This document shows positions 9,868-19,848 of a stretch of DNA of 64,000 nt, in pieces; within the stretch, counting starts at the first letter, position 1, and each line of letters starts with the position of its first letter. The DNA is from Roseivirga sp. (lineage in GTDB: Bacteria > Bacteroidota > Bacteroidia > Cytophagales > Cyclobacteriaceae): positions 57,559 to 121,558 of the forward strand of contig JAJCYM010000062.1 in assembly GCA_029262895.1 (NCBI GenBank). Reading direction: 5' to 3'. The notes under the pieces were generated by a model. It did not search any database. It was not told the origin of the DNA and saw only the letters and a program-made list of their open reading frames with translations. The position numbers and the translations under genes are program-made.

Positions 9868-10620
9868 ATGAGCAAGTACACTGTCAAACAGCTTTCAGAA
9901 TTAGCCGGTGTGAGTATTCGCACCCTCCATCATTACGATGAAATCGGTCTTCTGAATCCACATTCCAGAGGGATGGATTCTGGTTATCGGTACTACGGAA
10001 AAGATGAGCTAATGAGATTGCAGCAGGTCTTATTCTATAGGGAGTTGGATTATCCTTTAAAGGAGATTTCCAAAATTCTTGATGATCCCGACTTTGATTT
10101 AATCAAGTCATTGGAGTTTCACAAGGTGGCTTTGGATAAGCGTGCTAAAAGGCTGGATACTTTGCTCTTAACAATTGATAAAACAATTGTTAAACTTAAA
10201 AACAAAGAAATGATGAAAGATGAAGAAATCTATGAGGGATTTCCCAAAGGGAAGGAATACCGCGCTGAAGCGGCAGAACGTTGGGGCGAAGAGGCAGTAG
10301 CGAACGTTGAAGACAACATTAAAGCTATGGGCAAACAAGAATGGCAAGATGTAAAGCAAGAGGCAGATGAGATCAACCAATGGTTGGCAAAGGTGATGGA
10401 CCAATCACCTTCGTCAAAAGATGTACAAGTGATCATTGCGAAGCACTTTACCCATCTGAATCGGTTTTATGAGGTTAGTGAAGCAAGGTACAGGGGCTTA
10501 GGCCAAATGTACGTAGATGATGAACGCTTTAAATCGAATTATGATTCTGTTGCCGAGGGACTGGCGGAATTTCTGAATAAAGGCATTCAGGTGTTCTGTG
10601 ATAATGGACTTAAGGCTTGA
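9868..10620 (+). CDS. MerR family regulator with TipAS effector domain
   Basis: A 250-residue regulator. Residues 1-70 form a MerR winged helix-turn-helix with the hallmark VSIRTLHHYDEIGLL and a YRYYGKDELMRLQQVLFYRELDY wing. A dimerisation coiled coil follows at about 75-115. The C-terminal part (about 130-250, including KHFTHLNRFY and YRGLGQMYVDDERF) matches the TipAS antibiotic-binding domain known from TipAL and Mta/SkgA. Such proteins activate multidrug-resistance genes, and their own gene, by remodelling promoters with long spacers. A fitting dyad lies upstream. The direct target is unknown; the permeases to the left are candidates. Confidence 0.85.
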   Translation: MSKYTVKQLSELAGVSIRTLHHYDEIGLLNPHSRGMDSGYRYYGKDELMRLQQVLFYRELDYPLKEISKILDDPDFDLIKSLEFHKVALDKRAKRLDTLLLTIDKTIVKLKNKEMMKDEEIYEGFPKGKEYRAEAAERWGEEAVANVEDNIKAMGKQEWQDVKQEADEINQWLAKVMDQSPSSKDVQVIIAKHFTHLNRFYEVSEARYRGLGQMYVDDERFKSNYDSVAEGLAEFLNKGIQVFCDNGLKA

Positions 10621-10650
10621 AAAATTAAGAATTGAGAATGTCGAATTATC

Positions 10651-10684
10651 AATGCTCTTGGCTAGTCTGGGAGCATTTTTTTTT
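10651..10684 (+). terminator. Rho-independent terminator after the MerR gene
   Basis: The stem AATGCTC (10651-10657) / GAGCATT (10671-10677) is followed by a run of T up to 10684. It lies 30 bp after the MerR stop codon and separates this unit from the alpha-2-macroglobulin gene. Confidence 0.8.
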
Positions 10685-10874
10685 AATGAAAGTGGTTACT
10701 TTTTAAATCCACTCATAAGGAGATTTGATTTGTTGAATTCAAAAATATTTTTCTAGGGCCCAAAATATGGCGCAATAAAAACTATTTTTTTAGTTATTAA
10801 GGTATGAGACCTGTATTGACTATCTTTAGATAGGTCGAAGCCACAAGTTTTTTTAACCCTAAGAATTTTTAATT

Positions 10875-13800
10875 ATGTCGTTGTCCAAATTCGGCCTCCT
10901 TACAGCCGTATTCACTTTAGTTTTTATCACTGCTTGTTCAAAACCTCAAAAGGAGATTCAGGAAATGAATCGACAAGCGGATATTTCATTTACAGATCAT
11001 ATCTCTGCCTATACGCAGGGCACAGTCTCTAGCAGGGAGATTATAACGGTACGTTTGGCAGAAGATTTAACTCCTCAAACCATCAATTCAGTAGGGAATG
11101 AGTCCATTTTGACCTTTTCCCCTTCCATTCGCGGCACGCTGAGCTGGGTAACCAACCGTACGCTGGAGTTCTTCCCCGACTCTCCATTGAAGGCAAGCCG
11201 GAAATATACTGCAACACTCAACCTGTCCAGGTTGAAAGAAGTGGACGAGGCACATACCAAGTTTGAATTTGGCTTTGAGGTAATGCCCCAAAACTATGAC
11301 ATCGTAATTGACGGATTGGTTAGCGATGAAACCGATCCAATGCGGAAACAATTGATCAAGGGAAGATTAGTAACCGCTGACTTTGCCGATTCTGCTGACG
11401 TAGTGAAGGCGCTTTCATTCGAACAAACGAGGAATTCATTGGAGGTTGAATGGCAGATTGATAAAAACTCAGGCCTAAATCATGAATTCGTGGTGAAGGG
11501 AATAGAGAGAAAAGAAGGAGAAAGCACCGCCAATTATCGTGTAAATGGCAGCGCACTTGGCGTGGAGGGATCAAGACGTGGTACTGTTGATGTCCCTCTG
11601 CTAGGTGATTTTAAGGTTTTGGAAACCAAAGTGGCCAAACAAAGCTCGCCATTTGTGGTGGTCAGCTTCAGCGACCCTATCAAACAAGGTCAGGAATTGG
11701 AAGGGTTAATTACCGTAGAAGGGGAAAACAATTTGCGATTTGAAGTTTCGGACAACGAGGTGAAAGTATACACTTCTACGGGCATCAAGGGAGTGAAAAG
11801 GTTGAATGTATTTCCGGGTATAAAAAACGCACTCGATTACCCAATGCCAGAGCGGTATACTGGAAATATCACTTTTGAACAAATTAAGCCGAACGTACGG
11901 CTTGTAGGGCGAGGAACTATTTTGCCCAGCACCGATGGGTTGGTTTTCCCATTTGAAGCAGTGAATCTGAAAGCCGTAGATGTGAAGGTTGTCAAAATCT
12001 ATGAAGAGAATATTCATCAGTTTTTGCAGATAAACCAAGTCGAAGGCGAATACCAGATACGAAGAGTGGGCAAACCTGTGACCACTACTACAGTAAAGTT
12101 GGATGATTCGGGAGTTTTTAATCTTGGAGAGTGGAATCGCTTCAACCTTGACCTGTCGGATATTATGGAAACGGAACCAGGGGCTATCTACGAAATCATT
12201 GTAGGTTTTAGACAAGCCTATTCTCTTTACGACTGCGGAAACGATCCAACGCTGGAAACCGAACTCGAGATTGCCGAGGACACCTGGGACGAGTTTGCCT
12301 TTGACGATGGGGGAGAATATGGGAATTATGACTACTTCCCCAGATCAGGAAATTACGATTGGCAAGACCGTGATAATCCATGCACACCCTCTTATTTCTA
12401 CAGAAGATCAGTAAAAAGAAATGTATTGGCTTCGGATTTAGGGTTGATCGCCAAAATGGGTAATGACAGAAAACTCACTGCCTTTGTGACCGATCTGACC
12501 ACAGCAAAACCATTGAGTGGTGTGACGGTGGATGTTTTGGATTATCAGGATCAATTACTGGAAAGCCTAACCTCTGACAGGGAAGGTAAAGTAACCTTGG
12601 ACCTCGTAAGAAAGCCGTTCCTATTGGTGGCTAACAGAGGAGATGAAAAAGGCTACCTGAAGCTTGATGATGGCCTGTCCCTTTCCATGAGCAATTTCAA
12701 TGTTTCCGGAGCACGAGTAAATCGTGGATTGAAAGGTTTCATTTATGGAGAAAGGGGAGTATGGCGACCGGGAGATGATATCTATCTCAATTTTATTCTG
12801 GAGGACAAAGGAGATAATTTACCTGACGATCATCCGGTGGTTTTTGAACTGAAAGATCCATCTGGCAACACGAAAGATAGAATAGTTCGCAATGGAGCAC
12901 TAAATGGCTTTTACAATTTCACTACCAAAACGGATGATGACGCGCCTACAGGAAATTGGACGGCAACTATAACAGTTGGAGGCAGTGAATTTTCAAAAAG
13001 AGTAAAAATTGAGACTGTCAAGCCTAATCGACTGAAGATCGATTTGAATTTTGGAGTCGAAAGAATCGTTGCTTCAAATTCAGCATTGAGCGGTGACCTA
13101 AATGTGAAATGGCTTACCGGGGCTCCAGCAAGAAATCTACGTTCTGAATTTGAACTCCATCTCAACCCTACTAAAACAACTTTTGAAGATTATCCTCAGT
13201 ATTCATTTGATGATAAGGCTAAGTCTTTCAATCCTGAAAAGCAGGTAGTGTTTGATGAAAAGGTGGATGACAAAGGCTTTGCCAATTTCAACGTCAAGTT
13301 AAATAAGCAAACCAACGCTCCGGGTAAATTGATGGCCACCTTTTCAGGAAAGGCATTCGAAGCCGGAGGAGATTTTAGCATAGACCAGTTCAGCATTCCT
13401 TATTATCCATACGATCAATATGTCGGAGTCAAGATGCCCGAAGGAGATCGTTATGGGCGATTGGTTACTGGCAAAGGCCATCGTATTCAAGTGGCTACGG
13501 TTGATGTAGACGGAAAACCCACCGACCGCGATCAGCTGAGACTTGAAGTTTACAAGCTGGATTGGCGTTGGTGGTGGGACCGGTCGGGAGATAACCTGAG
13601 CTCCTATGTCGGGAGAAGTTATAACAAGCCCATCGTTACCAAAACCCTCTCCACCAGGAATGGACAAGGCGAGGTGGATGTGAACATCGAAAACAGACGC
13701 TGGGGACGCTACTATGTCCGTGTAATGGACCTTAAGTCAGGACACTCGTCTGGTACCATAGCCTATTTTGACTGGCCTGGTTGGGTCGGTGAAGGCAATC

Positions 13801-16424
13801 GACCCGGAGGTGCCTCTTTGCTATCTTTTACTACAGACAAAGAAAGCTATCAAGTGGGAGAAACCATGACTTTGAATATTCCATCCACTGAAGGTGCACG
13901 GGCATTGGTGAGTGTTGAGAATGGGAGCACAGTTATTTCAACCCATTGGGTAGATGGCCAAGCCGGACAAACAGAATTTCAATTGGAGGTTACGGAAGAG
14001 ATGGTTCCGAACGCTTATATCAACACTACACTGGTGCAACCGCATGCACAGACTAAAAACGATTTACCTATTAGACTTTACGGAGTAGTGCCTATTTCTG
14101 TAGAAAATCCTGAGACCATACTTAATCCTGAGATTGTTATGGCTGATGTGCTGGAGCCTGAGTCAGAGGTTAATATCTCGGTCAGCGAACGCAATGGACG
14201 TGCCATGACTTACACGCTTGCAGTTGTTGATGAGGGATTGTTGGACATTACACGTTTTCAAACCCCAAGCCCATGGGGGACTTTTTATGCCAGAGAAGCA
14301 TTGGGTGTTAAAACCTGGGATTTGTTTGACGATATCACTGGAGCACAAAAGGGGGAAATACAACGCCTGTTGGCACTGGGAGGTGATGGTTCAGCAGCGA
14401 AACCTGAAAAGGCCAAGGCCAATCGTTTCAAGCCTGTGGTTAAGTTCCTGGGTCCCTTTGAACTTAAAAAGGGTGAAAGCAAAAGCCACAGCTATAAAAT
14501 GCCCAATTATATTGGCTCCGTAAGAACCATGGTAATTGCCGGTCAGGATGGTGCCTATGGCAATGCTGAATTGGCAACACCAGTACGCAAGCCTTTGATG
14601 GTGCTAGGTACATTGCCCCGTGTAATCGGGCCTGGAGAAAAGGTGAAGCTTCCTGTGAATGTATTTGCCCTCGACCCAAAGGTGAAGAATGTGAAAATCT
14701 CTGTGATTGGAGACGCACTTTTAAAAGTAAATGGGGCCAGTTCAACGGAGATGGTTTTCAATTCAATAGGCGATCAGATTGTTGATTTTGAGTTGACTGT
14801 CGAGGAAAGAGTCGGGATTGGCAGAGTGCAGATACTGGCTGAATCCGGAACAGAAAAAGCGAGCTATGAGGTAGAGATTGATGTAAGGAATGCCAATCCT
14901 GAACAAACCGATGTTGTCTCTATTGCCATAGAGGCCGGTAAGAGTTGGGATCAATCCTTTGTGCCCCTTGGCATGACAGGTACAAATTCCGCACAATTAG
15001 AGCTGTCAGTCCTTCCGCCAATTAATCTCGGTAAACGGCTGTCTTATCTGATCCGATACCCACATGGCTGTATAGAGCAAACTACCTCATCCGTTTTTCC
15101 GCAGTTGTTTCTTGCTGATGTGATGGATTTGGAGGGAGCAAAGCAAGTAGAGATTGAGAAAAACATAAAGGCAGCCATCGATAGAATCGGCAATTTCCAG
15201 ACGGTGGAAGGTGGTTTTGCTTATTGGCCCGGACAGAGTGATGAAAACGATTGGGGAACAAACTATGCCGGTCATTTTTTGGTGGAAGCCAAGGCGAAAG
15301 GATATAGCATACCCTCCAGTTTGTTGAGAAAATGGAAAAACTATCAAAGCCGAAGGGCGCGAAATTGGGCTAAAGGCAGCACAAGGTATAATGACGATCT
15401 GGTGCAGGCTTACCGACTTTATACGTTGGCAATGTCAGGGAGTCCTGAATTAGGGGCCATGAACCGACTTAGAGAAGACCTGAAATTATCATCTCGGGCC
15501 AAGTGGAGATTGGCAGCTGCCTATGCATTGGTGGGTAGAGCAGAAGCAGCAAAGAAATTAATTGATCAGGAAGAAAGAGCCGCCACTCGCCAATCGACAT
15601 ATAGGTATTACGGTTCTGTCCTTCGTGATAATGCGATGATACTAGAGACCCTGGGGCTATTGAAAATGCAAACGGAGGGCCTAACGTTGCTAAGGGCTGT
15701 GGCAGAGGATCTGAGTGCAGATCGATGGATGAGTACTCAGACCACAGCCTATGGATTGATTTCAGTGATTAAATTTTCAGGAGTTGACCAAACCTCCAAA
15801 GGCCTCGAAGCAGAGTACAGTTTGAATGGTGGAGGAACTCAAACACTGGAAACTGCCACCCCCATAAAACTAATTGATGTGCCCTTGGATGGAAATTCCG
15901 GGCGAAATATCTCGGTGGTCAACCGGGGAGAAGGGGTTTTATTTGCCAGATTGATTAAAACCGGGAGGCCTGTTGCTGGTAATGAAACGGCTTCATCCAA
16001 TGGCTTGAGGGTTTCAGTCAGTTATTCGGATAGAAACGGGAATCGGGTAGATCCTGCCCAACTGGATCAGGGCACAACCTTCTTTGCCGATGTCTCTGTA
16101 TTTAACCCGGGAACACGTGGCATTTACCGCGACTTGGCACTTACACAAATCTTTCCTTCTGGTTGGGAGATACTGAATGAAAGGTTGAATGAAATCCCAG
16201 GATCAAATCAAGTGACCAGCTTCGATTATCAAGACATTCGGGACGATCGCGTGTATACCTATTTCGATATTAACGCAAGCCAGGGGAAAACATTCCGAGT
16301 GGCGTTAAATGCATCATATTCCGGATTGTATTATTTGCCTGCATTGAGTGTGGAGGCAATGTATGATAATACCATCAATGCACGAATCCCGGGACAATGG
16401 GTGAATGTGAAGCGTGCCCAATAA
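10875..16424 (+). CDS. Alpha-2-macroglobulin family lipoprotein
   Basis: An 1849-residue bacterial alpha-2-macroglobulin (YfhM-like). The N-terminus is a lipoprotein signal with the lipobox ITAC and lipidated Cys21; the following Ser suggests outer-membrane sorting. MG2-type beta domains occupy the first two thirds (VNRGLKGFIYGERGVWRPGDD is typical), and the bait and A2M regions follow near residues 1100-1270. The thioester motif GCIEQ is intact (Cys1399 and Gln1402), followed by the alpha-helical thioester domain. Such proteins covalently trap attacking proteases in the periplasm. The next gene, pbpC, starts 12 bp downstream. This A2M-PbpC pairing is well known and is thought to link protease trapping with cell-wall repair. 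The length is in the usual range. Confidence 0.93.
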   Translation: MSLSKFGLLTAVFTLVFITACSKPQKEIQEMNRQADISFTDHISAYTQGTVSSREIITVRLAEDLTPQTINSVGNESILTFSPSIRGTLSWVTNRTLEFFPDSPLKASRKYTATLNLSRLKEVDEAHTKFEFGFEVMPQNYDIVIDGLVSDETDPMRKQLIKGRLVTADFADSADVVKALSFEQTRNSLEVEWQIDKNSGLNHEFVVKGIERKEGESTANYRVNGSALGVEGSRRGTVDVPLLGDFKVLETKVAKQSSPFVVVSFSDPIKQGQELEGLITVEGENNLRFEVSDNEVKVYTSTGIKGVKRLNVFPGIKNALDYPMPERYTGNITFEQIKPNVRLVGRGTILPSTDGLVFPFEAVNLKAVDVKVVKIYEENIHQFLQINQVEGEYQIRRVGKPVTTTTVKLDDSGVFNLGEWNRFNLDLSDIMETEPGAIYEIIVGFRQAYSLYDCGNDPTLETELEIAEDTWDEFAFDDGGEYGNYDYFPRSGNYDWQDRDNPCTPSYFYRRSVKRNVLASDLGLIAKMGNDRKLTAFVTDLTTAKPLSGVTVDVLDYQDQLLESLTSDREGKVTLDLVRKPFLLVANRGDEKGYLKLDDGLSLSMSNFNVSGARVNRGLKGFIYGERGVWRPGDDIYLNFILEDKGDNLPDDHPVVFELKDPSGNTKDRIVRNGALNGFYNFTTKTDDDAPTGNWTATITVGGSEFSKRVKIETVKPNRLKIDLNFGVERIVASNSALSGDLNVKWLTGAPARNLRSEFELHLNPTKTTFEDYPQYSFDDKAKSFNPEKQVVFDEKVDDKGFANFNVKLNKQTNAPGKLMATFSGKAFEAGGDFSIDQFSIPYYPYDQYVGVKMPEGDRYGRLVTGKGHRIQVATVDVDGKPTDRDQLRLEVYKLDWRWWWDRSGDNLSSYVGRSYNKPIVTKTLSTRNGQGEVDVNIENRRWGRYYVRVMDLKSGHSSGTIAYFDWPGWVGEGNRPGGASLLSFTTDKESYQVGETMTLNIPSTEGARALVSVENGSTVISTHWVDGQAGQTEFQLEVTEEMVPNAYINTTLVQPHAQTKNDLPIRLYGVVPISVENPETILNPEIVMADVLEPESEVNISVSERNGRAMTYTLAVVDEGLLDITRFQTPSPWGTFYAREALGVKTWDLFDDITGAQKGEIQRLLALGGDGSAAKPEKAKANRFKPVVKFLGPFELKKGESKSHSYKMPNYIGSVRTMVIAGQDGAYGNAELATPVRKPLMVLGTLPRVIGPGEKVKLPVNVFALDPKVKNVKISVIGDALLKVNGASSTEMVFNSIGDQIVDFELTVEERVGIGRVQILAESGTEKASYEVEIDVRNANPEQTDVVSIAIEAGKSWDQSFVPLGMTGTNSAQLELSVLPPINLGKRLSYLIRYPHGCIEQTTSSVFPQLFLADVMDLEGAKQVEIEKNIKAAIDRIGNFQTVEGGFAYWPGQSDENDWGTNYAGHFLVEAKAKGYSIPSSLLRKWKNYQSRRARNWAKGSTRYNDDLVQAYRLYTLAMSGSPELGAMNRLREDLKLSSRAKWRLAAAYALVGRAEAAKKLIDQEERAATRQSTYRYYGSVLRDNAMILETLGLLKMQTEGLTLLRAVAEDLSADRWMSTQTTAYGLISVIKFSGVDQTSKGLEAEYSLNGGGTQTLETATPIKLIDVPLDGNSGRNISVVNRGEGVLFARLIKTGRPVAGNETASSNGLRVSVSYSDRNGNRVDPAQLDQGTTFFADVSVFNPGTRGIYRDLALTQIFPSGWEILNERLNEIPGSNQVTSFDYQDIRDDRVYTYFDINASQGKTFRVALNASYSGLYYLPALSVEAMYDNTINARIPGQWVNVKRAQ

Positions 16425-16436
16425 AAGAGAATTGAT

Positions 16437-18821
16437 TTGAAACGCAGGCTTAGAAAATATAGATACCCCTTGCTGATAACGACTCTTGTCTTATCAGTGG
16501 TCTATTATTTTTGTCTGCCTGACCCTCTTTTTGACGATCCTTATGCCACTGTTTTGAATGATGAATCAGGACATCTGCTTTCAGCCAGAATTGCCAATGA
16601 TGGGCAATGGAGGTTTCCGCAAGTAGAGACTATACCTGAGAAATATGAAAAGGCATTGCTCACCTTTGAAGACCAGCATTTTTATAAGCACCCGGGGGTG
16701 AACCCCCTTGCGCTTGGGCGTGCCGTTATTCAGAATTTGAAGACAGGTCGAGTAGTAAGTGGAGGCAGCACCATCTCCATGCAGGTGATTAGGCTGGCCA
16801 GGAAAGGCAAGGGTAGAAACATCTTTCAAAAGCTCATCGAAATGGTGCAAGCCACCCGTCTGGAGCTTAGGTATAGTAAGGCAGAAATATTGAACATTTA
16901 TGCCTCACATGCTCCTTTTGGAGGAAACACCGTGGGACTGGAGACTGCCGCCTGGCGATACTATGGAAGCGCGGCATCTCAATTATCATGGTCTGAGGCC
17001 GCTTTGTTTGCAGTGTTGCCTAATCAACCATCATTGCTTTTCCCTGGAAAAAATGAACAGCTACTCAAAGAGAAGAGAGATAGACTGCTTGATAGACTTT
17101 ATGAAGAAGATCAATTTGACTTATTGACATTGGAACTAGCGAAGAGTGAGCCTTTGCCATTAAAGCCCAATGAACTGCCAATGCTTGCCTCACATCTTCT
17201 TGATCGTGCGGCTCTTAACGGTCAGGCTGGAAAGCAGATTGAATCTACACTACAAAGAGGATTACAGGCTAGAGTGAACAAAATTTTGGAGAGTCATTCT
17301 CAAGTACTCAAGGCAAACGGGGTGAATAATGCTGCGGCCGTTGTGTTGAATGTGAGAACGGGTGAAGCGGTAACTTATGTTGGTAATGTGCCTGTAAAAA
17401 GCAATGAGCATGGTCAACAAGTGGATATAATTCGAGCGCCCCGCAGTACAGGTAGTCTGCTTAAACCAATGCTGTATGCATCAATGTTAAATGAAGGATT
17501 GATGCTTCCCAATACCTTGTTGCCAGATGTGCCAATGACATTTGGCGGATTTTCGCCTAAGAATTTTTCCAGAACATATGATGGTGCAATAGGCGCAAAA
17601 ATGGCCTTGGCGAGATCATTAAATATGCCTGCCGTGCATCTCTTACAACAATATGGTTACCCCAAGTTCCATTCAAAATTGAAGAGTATGGGCATGTCTA
17701 CCTTGAATAAGCCGGCCGACCATTATGGACTGTCCCTGATTCTTGGAGGCTCAGAGGCTACACTGTGGGATTTGACGAATATCTATGCAGGCATGGCCCG
17801 AACCTTGAATAATTATCATGCACGTGCAAAGGGCAAAAGATACAATAACCTTGACTTTGACTTTTCAACTTACAATGCCGATGCTAGTCCAAAACATAAA
17901 ACCCCAATTGAAGAGTTGCGGGAAACGGGCGAGCTGAGCGCTGCCTCCATTTGGTTTACCTTCCAGGCTATGTTGGAGGTATATAGGCCTGCTGAGGATG
18001 CCTCTTGGGAGTTGTTTAGCAGCTCGGATAAGATTGCATGGAAAACGGGTACGAGTTTTGGTCATCGGGATGCCTGGGCTATTGGTGTAACAGCTGATTA
18101 TGTAGTGGGTGTCTGGGCCGGAAATGCAGATGGTGAGGGTCGACCCAATCTAACGGGAATCACAGCCGCTGCGCCAATCATGTTTGATATCTTTGACTTG
18201 TTGCCATCTGGTAAGTGGTTTGTCCCCCCAATGGATGAAATGGTTTACGCGGCTGTAGACAGGCAGAGTGGTTATTTGGCCTCACCTTATTCCATTGCTG
18301 TTGATACAGTCTTGATTCCAAAAACTGGTCTTACAACCCAAATTTCGCCATTTCATCAAGCTGTACATCTCGATGAATCCAGGGCTTACCGAGTCAATGG
18401 AGACTGCGAGCCAGTTAGAAATATGGAACACCAAAACTGGTTTGTTTTACCACCAAGACAAGCTAACTACTACAAAACCAAGAACCCAACCTATCAGGAA
18501 CTACCTCCCTGGCGAACAGATTGCTATGGTCTGGCAAGTGCTGAAAATATGATGGAAGTGGTTTATCCCAGGCCAGAATCTGAAGTGTATCTTCCAATAA
18601 ACATCGATGGAGAAGAAGGTGAGATGATCTTTGAAGTGGCACATCGCAACCCGAAAAGCCAACTGCATTGGCACCTGGATGATGCTTATATAGGGTCAAC
18701 TCTAAATGAACATGAGCTAAGTTTTCGGCCAACACCGGGTCAGCATTTGCTCACCATAATGGATGATAGAGGTAACTCTGTAAAGAGAAGCTTTAAAGTA
18801 CTGTCCAAGGTGGGTGATTAG
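16437..18821 (+). CDS. pbpC: Penicillin-binding protein 1C
   Basis: A 794-residue class A penicillin-binding protein. After an N-terminal anchor helix (about 9-27) comes the GT51 transglycosylase domain, with catalytic Glu78 in TFEDQHFYKHPG and the GGSTISMQ motif. The transpeptidase domain carries SLLK (Ser340, Lys343), SLN (Ser394, Asn396) and KTG (536-538). The last 90 or so residues fit the BiPBP C-terminal domain. It polymerises and cross-links peptidoglycan at the inner membrane. The start is TTG at 16437; there is no better in-frame ATG, and an AAGAGA stretch lies upstream. It is translated in the same direction as, and 12 bp after, the alpha-2-macroglobulin gene, almost certainly from one mRNA. 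Confidence 0.95.
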   Translation: MKRRLRKYRYPLLITTLVLSVVYYFCLPDPLFDDPYATVLNDESGHLLSARIANDGQWRFPQVETIPEKYEKALLTFEDQHFYKHPGVNPLALGRAVIQNLKTGRVVSGGSTISMQVIRLARKGKGRNIFQKLIEMVQATRLELRYSKAEILNIYASHAPFGGNTVGLETAAWRYYGSAASQLSWSEAALFAVLPNQPSLLFPGKNEQLLKEKRDRLLDRLYEEDQFDLLTLELAKSEPLPLKPNELPMLASHLLDRAALNGQAGKQIESTLQRGLQARVNKILESHSQVLKANGVNNAAAVVLNVRTGEAVTYVGNVPVKSNEHGQQVDIIRAPRSTGSLLKPMLYASMLNEGLMLPNTLLPDVPMTFGGFSPKNFSRTYDGAIGAKMALARSLNMPAVHLLQQYGYPKFHSKLKSMGMSTLNKPADHYGLSLILGGSEATLWDLTNIYAGMARTLNNYHARAKGKRYNNLDFDFSTYNADASPKHKTPIEELRETGELSAASIWFTFQAMLEVYRPAEDASWELFSSSDKIAWKTGTSFGHRDAWAIGVTADYVVGVWAGNADGEGRPNLTGITAAAPIMFDIFDLLPSGKWFVPPMDEMVYAAVDRQSGYLASPYSIAVDTVLIPKTGLTTQISPFHQAVHLDESRAYRVNGDCEPVRNMEHQNWFVLPPRQANYYKTKNPTYQELPPWRTDCYGLASAENMMEVVYPRPESEVYLPINIDGEEGEMIFEVAHRNPKSQLHWHLDDAYIGSTLNEHELSFRPTPGQHLLTIMDDRGNSVKRSFKVLSKVGD

Positions 18822-18903
18822 TCGGCACTTTGTGCAAACTTCTTAAATGGTTTAGTATTTCTTCTTGATTGCCATATTATCATTTATGTGACTCACCAGG
18901 AAG

Positions 18904-19620
18904 TTATCCGACTTTTTTCGATAAGAGTTGCTTCAAAGAAAAATAGTGCATGGTATAAGCAATCATTACTAAAAAGGCCGGGAGTAATATTACAGGAAAT
19001 TCTGCCACAAGTGTATTGGCCGGTTCGTTCATAAAATACCTGAACTTTGTGGGAAAGGAGAGGATTGCAACTACCAGTATGTTAAGTAGAAGCGCCATCC
19101 CTGCAATATTCCAAATTATAGCGACTTTTCTGAAGGCCCTGCCTTTCTTTGCATATAGGTAAGCAATGATGGGAGCGGAAAGGCCAACAAGCACATCAAA
19201 GTTTCTGCCCTCAAAAGTCATTTGAATGGGAGTTAACCCTTCCAAAAACTGCTTCCAGAGAATCAATTCAACAAAGATCCGAAAGGACTGTAAGCCAATA
19301 ATCCAATGCGGAGGTATCTTGTCAAGGATAAGCTTGAGGGTTTTTGAACGAATGGTAATTACCAGCCAGATGATCATTGGTGGCATTAGGGTTAGCGTGA
19401 TCTTCGGAGGCAGCGTTGAAAAATCGCTGAAAAAACCTTGAGATGCCAGAACCGAAACTCCAACCAACCAGATTGCAAGTCCAATCGATGCTCCCCTAAA
19501 AACCTTGAACTGTCTGCCCTTTTCGATTTTGCTTCTTATGAGGCCGTGTGAAAGCCCTTTTAGAATCAAAAGCAGGCATATTCCTGAGAGTAGAATGTAA
19601 GAAATAGCGATTATCTGCAT
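18904..19620 (-). CDS. Hypothetical polytopic membrane protein
   Basis: A 238-residue protein I do not recognise. Hydrophobic stretches near residues 3-22, 45-63, 75-90, 105-125, 140-158, 170-190 and 205-225 suggest about seven helices; it ends in a basic tail (KQLLSKKVG). It lies downstream of an AraC regulator gene on the same strand, separated by a palindromic repeat. It is the kind of small integral membrane protein often controlled by such a regulator, but no direct evidence supports this. No motif for an enzyme or transporter family is visible. Confidence 0.6.
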   Translation of the reverse strand: MQIIAISYILLSGICLLLILKGLSHGLIRSKIEKGRQFKVFRGASIGLAIWLVGVSVLASQGFFSDFSTLPPKITLTLMPPMIIWLVITIRSKTLKLILDKIPPHWIIGLQSFRIFVELILWKQFLEGLTPIQMTFEGRNFDVLVGLSAPIIAYLYAKKGRAFRKVAIIWNIAGMALLLNILVVAILSFPTKFRYFMNEPANTLVAEFPVILLPAFLVMIAYTMHYFSLKQLLSKKVG

Positions 19621-19689
19621 GGTCTAATCCTTAAGTATGTCACAAACCTAGTGTGAAATCGAATGGGTTTACATAACCAAAATTGCTAT

Positions 19690-19848
19690 AAACCAATTAA
19701 ATCATAAGATGGTGCGAATAGAAATTAAATTATTATCGTTTGATTAAGGCGAGGAATGAGGGCATAGCATCGCTATGGCTGATTTTCTCAACAAAGAGCA
19801 AGCGATAAGAAATGATTTATATCCGTCATGTTATGTTTTATTTGGTTT
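19690..19848. repeat. Palindromic MITE-like repeat, copy A
   Basis: A 159-bp imperfect palindrome. The ends AAACCAA (19690-19696) and TTTGGTTT (19841-19848) are inverted, pairing continues through most of both arms, and the centre is the hairpin CATAGC-ATC-GCTATG (19763-19777). The 17-bp apex is identical to that of copy B at 22316-22482. Its right end overlaps the last base of the AraC stop codon. Confidence 0.75.

Noticed and set aside
11706..12215. A 169-codon minus-strand open frame inside the alpha-2-macroglobulin gene
   Set aside because: Antisense shadow of a long conserved gene with a clear frame of its own.
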